Assembly: GCF_003095395.1 (NCBI RefSeq)
Contig: NZ_QEIJ01000006.1
Location: 1-64,000 of the forward strand
Length of the DNA stretch: 64,000 nt
Direction: 5' to 3'
Source of the DNA: Microbacterium sp. Gd 4-13
GTDB taxonomy: Bacteria > Actinomycetota > Actinomycetes > Actinomycetales > Microbacteriaceae
Below, piece after piece: positions 35,464-47,700 of the stretch. The stretch's first letter is position 1; every line of letters starts with the position of its first letter. Made by a program: the position numbers and the translations under genes. The notes beneath the pieces were generated by a model. It was not told the DNA's origin and did no database searches. It saw nothing but the letters and a program-made list of their open reading frames with translations.

Positions 35464-35509
35464 CGGATGCTGCGGCCCTCCGCCTGAGGGCGACCGGCCG
35501 CAGCATCCG
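35464..35509 (+). terminator. 14-bp hairpin in the rpoB-rpoC spacer
   Basis: CGGATGCTGCGGCC (35464-35477) and GGCCGCAGCATCCG (35496-35509) pair perfectly; the loop holds a small CCTC/GAGG stem. There is no T-run, so this is more likely a processing or attenuation structure than a full terminator. Both arms carry the abundant genomic word. A weaker AAATTTCAG/CTGAATTT repeat follows at about 35529-35548, before the rpoC ribosome site. Confidence 0.55.
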
Positions 35510-35562
35510 ACCCCGGACGTCGACCCAAAATTTCAGCGACTGAATTTCTACCAGGAGAATTC

Positions 35563-39453
<3,891 letters not shown>

Positions 39454-39460
39454 GTGAAGA

Positions 39461-39523
39461 ACGGATGCTGACAGCATCCGTGTGACGAAGGCCTCCGCCC
39501 CTCACGGGTCGGGGGCCTTCGTC
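39461..39523 (+). terminator. Twin hairpins after rpoC
   Basis: ACGGATGCT/AGCATCCGT (39461-39469 with 39473-39481, loop GAC) is a perfect 9-bp stem. A second stem GACGAAGGCC/GGCCTTCGTC (39484-39493 with 39514-39523) follows. No strong U-run is present, as is usual for GC-rich actinobacterial terminators. Confidence 0.7.
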
Positions 39524-39754
39524 ATGCGTGGCCCCGACGAGGCGCTGCTCCTCGACGGGTTCGGGGCGCGTTCTTCGCTCCGGGGCGGAGTATTGCGCGC
39601 CCCAAGGGTCGGAATGCGCCCCACACCGCGAGGGATGGATGCCGGCCGCACGCTCGACCGCCGGCGGAAGGTCCCGCAGCGCGCACGTCGGGCGTGCCGC
39701 AGCCGGGGGATTGACGCCCCGGTGCGTACCGTGGTGGGAGGGGAGGTCGAAGAC
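39524..39754. other. GC-rich spacer right of the rpoC terminators
   Basis: Apart from the two hairpins, the 301-nt gap 39454-39754 contains only short GC-rich repeats, including GCGCGCCCC-type and CCGCCGGCGG-type inverted segments and a CCCCACACCGCG block resembling the tail of the dispersed repeat copies at 71-146 and 25873-25954. No gene is supported. The ribosome site of the next gene (GGGGAGG) is near 39740. Confidence 0.5.
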
Positions 39755-40354
39755 ATGGCCAAGGTGGGTGGACGCAGCGCCTGGATCGCGTGGCCGGCGT
39801 TGCTGTTCTGCGCCGCTGTCGTGCTCGTTCTGCTCTGGCTCGCCGCCCCGGGAGTGCCGGGCGCGATCTCGTTCGTCGGCGACACGCTGCGCAGTGCCAC
39901 GACGGCCTCCGTCGCCAGCACGCCGGACGAGGCCGAGGAGCCCGCGACCGATTGCCGCACGCTCTACCCCGACCGGCTGTGGGCCGAGCTGACCTGGACG
40001 CCCGAGGTGCTCCTCTCGCAGAACGTGTCGGCGCCGGCGACCACGACCACCCTCGCCCAGGCGCTCGCGCCGACGGTGCGGTTCACGTGCACGTGGACGA
40101 CCGAAGACGGCCGGAGCGCGTCGACGACCCTCTCCGATGTTGCCACCGGGGCGGGGGCGATCGCGTCGGCCGCCCTCGCGAGCGAGGGATTCTCGTGCGG
40201 GGACGAGGGCGGGCGCCTGCACTGCGAGCGCACGACGGGCGGGGTCGTCGAGCTGCACGACCTGAGGGGCACGGCGTGGCTCTCGACGGTGCTGACGAAC
40301 TGGCAGCCCGAGGAGTACGGCGCCCAGACGGTGGCTCGCGCGTTCCCGCGCTGA
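39755..40354 (+). CDS. Membrane-anchored secreted protein, paralogue of the convergent lipoprotein
   Basis: 199 residues. A signal anchor at about 11-32 (WPALLFCAAVVLVLLWLAAPG) precedes an extracytoplasmic domain with four cysteines: DCRTLYPD, FTCTWTTEDG, GFSCGDEGGRLHCE, ending NWQPEEYGAQTVARAFPR. The lipoprotein encoded on the opposite strand (40437-41033) has the same order of cysteines and a similar tail (NLAPSGYTSSIIERVFG), so the two look paralogous. No named family is recognised. ATG 39755 follows GGGAGGGGAGG; the longer frame to 39482 is not supported. Function unknown. Confidence 0.75.
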   Translation: MAKVGGRSAWIAWPALLFCAAVVLVLLWLAAPGVPGAISFVGDTLRSATTASVASTPDEAEEPATDCRTLYPDRLWAELTWTPEVLLSQNVSAPATTTTLAQALAPTVRFTCTWTTEDGRSASTTLSDVATGAGAIASAALASEGFSCGDEGGRLHCERTTGGVVELHDLRGTAWLSTVLTNWQPEEYGAQTVARAFPR

Positions 40355-40436
40355 CCGCGTCAGACACGCCTTCCGGCCGAGGCTCCCCGCCTGGCGGTGT
40401 GTCTCAGCCGATCGCGGTGTCCCGAACGGCGGGCGG

Positions 40437-41033
40437 TCAGCCGAAGACGCGCTCGATGATGCTGCTGGTGTAGCCGCTGGGTGCCAGGTTCGAGTACGAC
40501 GTGTCGATCAACAGCCCCTCGCGGTAGAAGAGCGTGCGGCCGTCGGTCGTGCCGTACGTCGGGTTCTGGAACGTCTTCTCGCACCGCGTGCCCTTGTCGG
40601 GGGTGAAGCAGGTGAACCCGTCGGAGGCGACGAGGCCGTTCAGCAGGTCGAGCGCCGGCCCCGACGACATCCTCGTGATCGTGGTGACCAGGCTCGTGGT
40701 GTCGGCGGCCGGGTCGCGCCAGATGCACGTGAGGGTGTCGCCCCGCGCGCCGGAGGGTCCGAACGACGGGTCGTTGAGCGAAACGCCCGCGAGCTCGGCC
40801 AGGACCGAGGCGGACAGGATGCTGCGGCAGTCGGTGGGCAGCGCGGATGACCCCGGCGAACCCGACGGCGACGGCGAGAGGGCGGGGCTGGCAGAGGCGC
40901 CCGTCGTCTGGCTCGTCGCGGGCGCGGTCGACGGCGTCGCCTGCCCGTCGCCCTCGGGGGCGCATCCCGCGAGCACCACGATTCCCGCCACCGCGACGGC
41001 GAGGGCGAGGGTGCGGACGCGGAGACGGGTCAT
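40437..41033 (-). CDS. Secreted lipoprotein of unknown function
   Basis: 198 residues. Signal peptide with lipobox VLAGC (Cys24), then a Ser/Thr/Pro-rich linker to about residue 70, then a domain with cysteines in DCRSILSAS, LTCIWRDP, GFTCFTPDKGTRCE. It matches the convergent protein at 39755 in cysteine order and tail. It would be lipid-anchored at the outer face of the cytoplasmic membrane. ATG 41033 is preferred over GTG 41039 for spacing. The pair is convergent with an 82-nt gap. Confidence 0.8.
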   Translation of the reverse strand: MTRLRVRTLALAVAVAGIVVLAGCAPEGDGQATPSTAPATSQTTGASASPALSPSPSGSPGSSALPTDCRSILSASVLAELAGVSLNDPSFGPSGARGDTLTCIWRDPAADTTSLVTTITRMSSGPALDLLNGLVASDGFTCFTPDKGTRCEKTFQNPTYGTTDGRTLFYREGLLIDTSYSNLAPSGYTSSIIERVFG

Positions 41034-41160
41034 GGGCACACCCTACCGGCGCCGATCGCGACCCCGACATCGACACACGACGGCACGCCTCACCGCCTGG
41101 CGAGCACCACGGGGTTAACCTCGCAACGCGGGATCGTGCCCCCGCGGGAGGAATGCGGCG

Positions 41161-42213
41161 ATGAGTGATTCCAGGTCGTCCTACGGCGAACCGGTCGATG
41201 AGCCGAAGGATGTCGTCGACCACGACGTCGTCAGCCGCGCCCACGAGGGGCTTGCAGAAGCCGAGGCCGCGCGCCGCGAGGCGGAGGCGGCCGACGCCCC
41301 CGGCCCCGAGCGCGCCCCGGTCGACCGTGCCGCCGACGAGCGCGTCGAACCCGTGGCGCAGGATCGCGCGGAGCCCGTCTCCCACGAGCGCGTGGAGCCC
41401 GACGGCGTCCCCTGGTACGAGCGCGACGACGTTCCCCTCGACGACGAGCCCGCGGTGACCGCGAGCGAACCCGCCGCCGAGCGCGACACGTCGTACGCGC
41501 CCGCCGCGTGGACCGGCGGCACCGCGCAGGCGTCGGAGCCGGCCTCCGTCGCGCCCGAGCAGACCTACGCCGCGCCCGAACCCGCCTCCGCGCCTGAGCC
41601 GTCCTACGCGGCCGGCGCCGCGGCGGCGACGGCGCCCGCCGCCCAGCCGATCTTCGTACAGGCACCCGAAGCGCCGCGCGCGCGGGGCAACCGCGGCGCC
41701 GCCGGCGCCATCGGGCTGCTCGCGGCGCTCGTCTTCGCCGTGCTCTTCCTGGCCGCCTGGCTCGGTCTCGAGCTGCTGTACGACGGCGGGATCACGCTCG
41801 CCGAGGTGCCGCAGGCCGCCCTTGCGGCGCTCACGACGTGGACGCTGTGGGTGCCGGTCGTCGCCTTCTACATCGGCTTCTGGCTGCTCGGCGCCTTCAT
41901 CAACCGTGGGCGCTGGGGGCACTGGGTCGTCTGGGGCATCCTGGTCGGTCTGTTCGCCTACGCCGGCAACCTGCTCGGCGAGCTCTTCCAGGCACCGTTC
42001 TGGATGCTGACGGCGCGAGAGGGCGCGACCCTGGTCGAGGAGCAGCTGCTGGCGCCTCTGTCGATCGTCGCCTTCGTGCTCGGACGCGAGCTCACCATCT
42101 GGTTCGGCGCATGGGTCGCCGCCCGCGGACGCCGCGCCACCGAGCTCAACGACGAGGCGCAGCGCGAGTACGAGCGCACTCTCGAAGCGGGTCCGCAGCT
42201 GCGCCAGGGCTGA
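41161..42213 (+). CDS. Membrane protein with long acidic N-terminal region
   Basis: 350 residues. The first 175 are hydrophilic and rich in Glu, Asp, Ala and Pro, probably disordered. The C-terminal half has four membrane helices, starting NRGAAGAIGLLAALVFAVLFLAAWLGLELL, and ends with a short charged tail. I do not recognise a family. The ATG follows GGGAGGAATGCGGCG, a strong ribosome site. It is followed 12 nt later by another membrane gene, likely in one transcript. Confidence 0.8.
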   Translation: MSDSRSSYGEPVDEPKDVVDHDVVSRAHEGLAEAEAARREAEAADAPGPERAPVDRAADERVEPVAQDRAEPVSHERVEPDGVPWYERDDVPLDDEPAVTASEPAAERDTSYAPAAWTGGTAQASEPASVAPEQTYAAPEPASAPEPSYAAGAAAATAPAAQPIFVQAPEAPRARGNRGAAGAIGLLAALVFAVLFLAAWLGLELLYDGGITLAEVPQAALAALTTWTLWVPVVAFYIGFWLLGAFINRGRWGHWVVWGILVGLFAYAGNLLGELFQAPFWMLTAREGATLVEEQLLAPLSIVAFVLGRELTIWFGAWVAARGRRATELNDEAQREYERTLEAGPQLRQG

Positions 42214-42225
42214 TCGGATGCGGCG

Positions 42226-42711
42226 ATGACGGGCGCGTCGGAAACAGAGGGCGGCCCCGTTCGCCGCTCGATCGCGGTCGCCTTCGCGAGCGTCGGGTTC
42301 GCCGCCCTCGCGATCTGCGGGCTCGGCGTGACGAGCCTCGTGCTCGATGCGGACGTGATCACGACCCCCGGGGGCGGACAGATCCCCGGCATCGTCGGGA
42401 TGATCGTCGCGCTCGCCGTCTTCGCCGGGTCTCTCGCCGCCGCGCTGCGGGCGCCGCATCCGTCTTTCTGGAGTGCGCCGGTCGTCGCTCTCGCGGTCTT
42501 CCTGCTCTACGGCGGGGGAGTCGCGATGGGCGCGGCGATCGCGGGTGTCGACCCGGCGGCGGCGGTGGCGGCCGCGGGTCGCACGCTCGTCAGCTGGTTC
42601 GGTGTGATCGTCGCGGCCGCCGCCGTCGTCGCGGCGTGGGCCGGTATCGCACTCGTCCGCACCCGCGCCCGACGCCCCCGGTGGGGCTGGGAGGGCGACG
42701 AAGACGAGTGA
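42226..42711 (+). CDS. Small four-helix membrane protein, unknown
   Basis: 161 residues with four membrane helices (SIAVAFASVGFAALAICGLGVTSLV, GIVGMIVALAVFAGSLAAALRAP, WSAPVVALAVFLLYGGG, LVSWFGVIVAAAAVVAAWAGIALV) and an acidic C-terminus ending EGDEDE. No family motif is visible. It follows the previous membrane gene within 12 nt and precedes the CxxC protein gene by about 40 nt. The ATG at 42226 is the only good start. Confidence 0.75.
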   Translation: MTGASETEGGPVRRSIAVAFASVGFAALAICGLGVTSLVLDADVITTPGGGQIPGIVGMIVALAVFAGSLAAALRAPHPSFWSAPVVALAVFLLYGGGVAMGAAIAGVDPAAAVAAAGRTLVSWFGVIVAAAAVVAAWAGIALVRTRARRPRWGWEGDEDE

Positions 42712-42752
42712 CGCGCCGCGCCGCCGATGGCCGGTGCCTGGGAAGTCCGGGC

Positions 42753-43448
42753 GTGTCGGACTACCGTGGGACCGTGGAGCGGTCGCTCGAAACCCAGGTC
42801 AGCCAGGCCGTCGATACCTGGCTGCGGTGGTTGCCGCGCTGGGAACCCGCCACCCACCGCGGGCGCGTGGCCCCGTGCCGGCGCTGCTTCGGCTCACCGG
42901 TGCTGTCGGCCGCGGGTCTCGGATCCGACGTGCCCCACGGTGTGCAGCACGGCCTGTCGACCCGGGTGAAGACGATCGTCGACCACGCCGTCGCCGAGTA
43001 CACGGCCCGAAACCTCCCGATGCTCCAGGCCGAGCTCGACCAGCAGGCCGAGCGCAACCGCGTCCGCAGCTATCGTCCGGCCGAGGGGCTCGACCCGGAG
43101 TTCGAAGGACTCCCGCTCGACCCCGACCCCGACCCTGCGTCGCCCTTCCTCTTCACCCTCTCCGGGCTGGCGGCCGAGGAAGAAGCGGCGATCCCGGCGC
43201 TTCCTCCGCTCAGCGACGAGGCAAAGGCGGCGCTGCGGCAGGAGGTCGGGCTCGCCGACGACTACGCGAACATGATCGGCCGGGAGGTGTGCGCGATCCT
43301 GCTGCACCACCGGTTGCGCATCCAGGCGGCCGTCGCGCAGTACGTCGAGCCCCAGATCGCCGCGATGCTGGAAGAGCTCACCCGCACGCTCGACGCGCCG
43401 TTCGAGGCGCCGGCGGATCCGGGCGAGCCGGGCCTGCCGAACCTCTGA
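42753..43448 (+). CDS. CxxC-containing hypothetical protein
   Basis: 231 residues, soluble. A CRRC pair at about residues 45-48 (RVAPCRRCFGSP) may bind zinc. The rest is helical with acidic, proline-rich linkers (LDPDPDPASPF) and a long C-terminal helix RLRIQAAVAQYVEPQIAAMLEELTRTLD. No family is recognised. GTG 42753 is the start nearest the conserved-looking part; upstream codons in the same frame are shadow. It is the last gene before the secretion-type locus, separated by 129 nt. Confidence 0.72.
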   Translation: MSDYRGTVERSLETQVSQAVDTWLRWLPRWEPATHRGRVAPCRRCFGSPVLSAAGLGSDVPHGVQHGLSTRVKTIVDHAVAEYTARNLPMLQAELDQQAERNRVRSYRPAEGLDPEFEGLPLDPDPDPASPFLFTLSGLAAEEEAAIPALPPLSDEAKAALRQEVGLADDYANMIGREVCAILLHHRLRIQAAVAQYVEPQIAAMLEELTRTLDAPFEAPADPGEPGLPNL

Positions 43449-43577
43449 CCGGATCGGCCGCTCCACGGGCGGGCGGTGGGCGTTCGCCGCGTCGATCTTG
43501 TTAGCATTGCCGGGCTCGTACCAGGAGCTGCCCGCGCCGATGTCGGCGCGCTGGGACTGCAAGAATCGGGAGGCCGG

Positions 43578-44711
43578 GTGCCGACACGCCTGCCTGCCGC
43601 GCCCCCGATCCTCCCCGGGCTCGGCTACATCAGACCGCTCGGTTCGGGCGGCTTCGCCGATGTGTTCCTCTACGAGCAGGACATGCCGCGCCGGAACGTC
43701 GCGGTGAAGGTGCTGCCGAGCGACGTGCGCGACCCCGACCTGCTGCGCATGTTCAACGCCGAGGCCGACGTGCTCGCGCACCTCTCGGCGCACCCGTCTA
43801 TCGTCACCGTCTATCAGGCGGGAATCTCGGCCGACGGGCGGCCGTACATCGTGATGGAGTTCTGCCCCGGGTCGCTGTCGCAGCGCTACCGCGTCGAGCG
43901 CATGCCCGTTCCCGAGGTGCTCACCATCGGGGTGAAGATGGCGAGCGCACTGGAGTCCGCTCATCGTGCCGGGCTCGTGCACCGCGATGTGAAGCCGAGC
44001 AACATTCTCATCACCACGTTCGGTGCCCCGGTTCTCGCCGACTTCGGCATCTCGTCGTCCCTCGCGCGCGAGTCGGCCGACGAGATGCTCGCGATGTCGA
44101 TCCCGTGGAGCGCCCCCGAGGTCGTCGCCGAGCAGACGGCCGGGTCGATCGCGAGCGAGGTGTGGAGCCTGGGCGCCACGGTCTATTCGCTCCTCGCCGG
44201 GCACAGCCCGTTCGAACGGCGCGAGCGCGGGCAGAATACGCGCGATCAGCTGCGCCGGCGGATCGCCCGCGCGTCGTACGTCGAGATCGCCCGCGCCGAC
44301 GTGCCCGCCTCGGTGCAGAAGGTGCTCGCCCGCGCCATGCATCGCGATCCGCAGCAGCGGTTCGCCAGCGCTCGTGAGGTCGGCGACGCCCTGCGCGAGG
44401 CGCAGTCCGAGCTCGGACTCCCCGTCACGCCGCTCGAGGTCGCGGCCGACGAGTGGGCGCCGACATCGCGCCCGATCGACTTCGCCGACGGCTCCCTGCG
44501 GGGTCCGGTGCGCTCGCGCGTGGAGCACACCAGCTCACGCAAGGTGCGCACCGCGTCGGGGATGGCGGGCCTGGCGCGCGACGAGGACACCGACATCTCC
44601 GCGTCGCCCGGTCGTCGGCGCAGGGTTTCGCCGTGGATGCTGGCCGGGGGCGGTGTGCTCGCGGCCGGCATCGTCGTCGTGACCACCCTCTTCGTCACGG
44701 GGGTGCTCTAG
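43578..44711 (+). CDS. Membrane-anchored Ser/Thr protein kinase (PknB-like, Hanks type)
   Basis: 377 residues. Kinase domain about 10-275: glycine loop GSGGFADVFL, catalytic Lys in VAVKVL, HRDVKPSNIL (His135, Asp137, Lys139), DFGISSS (Asp155) and an activation segment ending WSAPEVV. A linker follows, and one membrane helix at the end (WMLAGGGVLAAGIVVVTTLFV) leaves only a few residues outside, so there is no PASTA sensor. It would phosphorylate threonines read by the FHA domains encoded downstream. GTG 43578 is close to GGGAGG; the ATG at 43476 adds residues of doubtful value. Its stop directly abuts the next ATG, with no spacer. Confidence 0.92.
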   Translation: MPTRLPAAPPILPGLGYIRPLGSGGFADVFLYEQDMPRRNVAVKVLPSDVRDPDLLRMFNAEADVLAHLSAHPSIVTVYQAGISADGRPYIVMEFCPGSLSQRYRVERMPVPEVLTIGVKMASALESAHRAGLVHRDVKPSNILITTFGAPVLADFGISSSLARESADEMLAMSIPWSAPEVVAEQTAGSIASEVWSLGATVYSLLAGHSPFERRERGQNTRDQLRRRIARASYVEIARADVPASVQKVLARAMHRDPQQRFASAREVGDALREAQSELGLPVTPLEVAADEWAPTSRPIDFADGSLRGPVRSRVEHTSSRKVRTASGMAGLARDEDTDISASPGRRRRVSPWMLAGGGVLAAGIVVVTTLFVTGVL

Positions 44712-47700
44712 ATGCGCCGCCGCACCGCGGCCGGGATCACGGCATCCGCTGTCGCGGCCGCTCTGATCCTCGGCGTCAGCGTGGTGTGGCCCGGTCTCGA
44801 CGCCCAGCAGACTCCCGAGGTCGACACCTCGGTCTGGGCGCTTCAGACGGGCGAGAACTTCCGCTACGCGCGGGTGAACACGACGATCCGCGAGCTCGAC
44901 ACGGTGCGCAGCGTCACGAACCCCAGCGCCGTCGTGCAGGGCGCTGACGGCGCGTACCTCTATTCCGACAGCTACAGCAAACTCACTCGCATCGACGAGT
45001 CGCTTCCCGTCGACCTCGACGACGAGGTGCTCCGCACGTCGCCGTCCACGCCCGCGGGCACCACCCGCGTGGCCACGGCCGGCGATTTCACGGCCTACCT
45101 CACCGACACCGGGGCGGTCTTCGCCGGCCGCCTGTCGTCGGGCGACGCCGTCCAGGTCGATCCGTTCGCGTCCGACGACGACGCCCCGCAGTACGCGGCG
45201 GACGCCGTCGCGGTCGACCGCACCGGTCGTCTCTTCGCCTACTCCTCGGCCGACGCATCCGTCGTGCGCTACGACATCGCGACGTCGGAGGTGCGCGGTC
45301 GCGATCCGCTCGACGCGGATATCGCCTCGCCGTCGCTGACGGCCGCCGGCGACGCGTGGGCGCTCGTCGACGGCGAGTCGGGAGACGTGCGGGTGCGCGA
45401 TGTCGAGGCGCCGGTCGTCACCGATCTCACCGGCACGATCGCGGTGGGCGAGCCCGACCCCGCCGGTTCGTCGGTCTACCTCGCCGACGAGTCGACCCTG
45501 GTGGGCGTGCCCGTCGACGGGTCGGGCGTCGCCACGCAACGCGACGCGGGCGCGTCGGTGCTCGGCACGCCCGCCCCGCCGATCGTGCACGACGGCGTCG
45601 TCTACGCCGCCTGGCTCGGCCCGGGCGGCGGGGGCGGAACGCTCTGGCGCAGCGACGTCGGGGAGACGACGCTCGACTACGGCGGCGAGACCGCCCCCGA
45701 TCAGCGCCGACCGGTCTTCGTGGCGACCGATGACGCGGTCATCCTCAACGAGACGCGCACGGGCTGGGTGTGGACGGTACCCGACGGAGAACTCGTACCG
45801 TCGAGCCAGGACTGGTCGCTCGATGACCGCACCGATCCCGACGCCGTGCCCAGCGAGGAGCAGCTGAGCGTCGTGATCGACCCCAAGCCGCCCATCGCCG
45901 AGCCCGACGCCTTCGGCGTCCGGGCCGGGAGCCTGGCGACGCTGCCGGTGCTGATGAACGACCACGACCCGAACGAGGACGTGCTGAGCATCGACCCCGC
46001 GTCGGTCACGGGGCTCGACCCCCGATTCGGCACCGTGTCGATCACCGATGACGGCCAGCGCCTGGCGGTGCGGGTCGAGCCGGGGGCGGTCGGCTCGACG
46101 AGCTTCCAGTACGCCGTGACCGACGGCACCGCGCAGGGCGGCCTGACCTCCGCCGCGACGACGGTCACCCTGACAGTGTCGACGGCGGATGCCGCGCCCG
46201 AATGGTGCGGCGTCGACCGCTGTCTCGTGCGGTGGCCCGAGCCGGAGGTGGCGCGGGGAGGCACCGTCACCGTGCCCGTCCTGCCCGGGTGGGTCGACCC
46301 CGACGGCGACCCGCTGCTGCTGCTCTCGGTCGAGAACCCGTCGGGCATCGGCACCGTCGCCGCGTCGCCGTCGGGCGACGTGGTCTACCAGCACAGCGAT
46401 GACGGCTCGGGCGGCGAACAGCTCATCGAGCTGCCCGTGACGGTGGCCGACACGACGGGGCTGGTCTCGCAGCGCTCACTGCTCGTGCGGGTCTCGCCGA
46501 GCCCCGCGCTCGCGGTGCAGTCGTTCGCCGCCGTCGATTCCATCGAGTCGGGCATCACGGTCGACGTGGCCCCGCACGTGACGGGCACCTCGGGCTCGCT
46601 CTCGGTGTCGTCGGTGCGAGTGCTCGATGACGCGGCTGCCTCGGCGACCGTGGTGGGAGGGTCGACGACCTTCGACTTCTCAGCGCGAGACGCCGGCACG
46701 TTCCGGGTCGGATTCACCGTCACCGACGGCGTCAGCGAAGCCACGGGCACCGCGCGCATCACACTCGTCGCCGCCGACGCGCCCGCCGAGCTCGCCACCT
46801 CCCCGGTCGTGGCGTTCGTGCGCCCGCAGGAGGATGCGACCCTCGACGTCTTCGCCGCGGTCTCGAACCCCACCCGGCGGGTGCTCCTGCTCAGCGACGT
46901 CGTCGCGAACGCCGACGAGGGCGCCACGCTGTCGGTCGACGCCGTGGGGCAGAACGATCTGCGCGTCTCGGGCAGCACGGCGAGCGGCTCCGCCGGGCGG
47001 CTCGGCACGGTCTCGTACACGGTCAGCGACGGCACCGAAGACCAAGGATCCCGCGTCGCGGGCGAGGCCACCGTGTACCTGCTGCCGCCGACGCCCGAGA
47101 TCGCGCCGATCGCGGTCGACGACAGCGTGGTCGTGCGGGCCGGTTCGCAGATCGACATCCCCGTGCTCGACAACGACATCTCGCCCGCGGGCGGGCGTCC
47201 GACCCTGAACCCGGCATCGGTGGTCTCCCGCACCCCCGACGCCCTGGCGTTCGCGTCGGGCGGCGTGCTGCGCTATCTCGCGCCCATCGAGCCCGGCGAG
47301 TACGGCATCGACTACGCGGTGTACACGACCGGACTCCCGTCGCTCTCCGACACCGCGACGGTGCGGGTGCGGGTGCTCCCCGGCGACGCGAATCGCGCAC
47401 CGCGGCCCGACCGCATCGAGGGGCGGGTGCTGAGCGGACAGACCACGTCGATCGACTTCGACGGCTTCGGCATGGATCCCGACGGTGACGTGGTGACCCT
47501 CGACCGCATCGTCACGCAGCCCGAGAGCGGTTCGGCGACGATCTCGGCCGACGGTTCGTCGATCGTCTACACGAGCGTGCCCGGGTATCGCGGGCAGGTC
47601 TCGTTCCGGTACCGGGCGGTGGATGCTGCGGGCGCGGGCGGCGAGGGCACGGTGCGCGTCGGCGTGCTCGACGCCGACGCCAACCCGAGCCCGGTGACCT

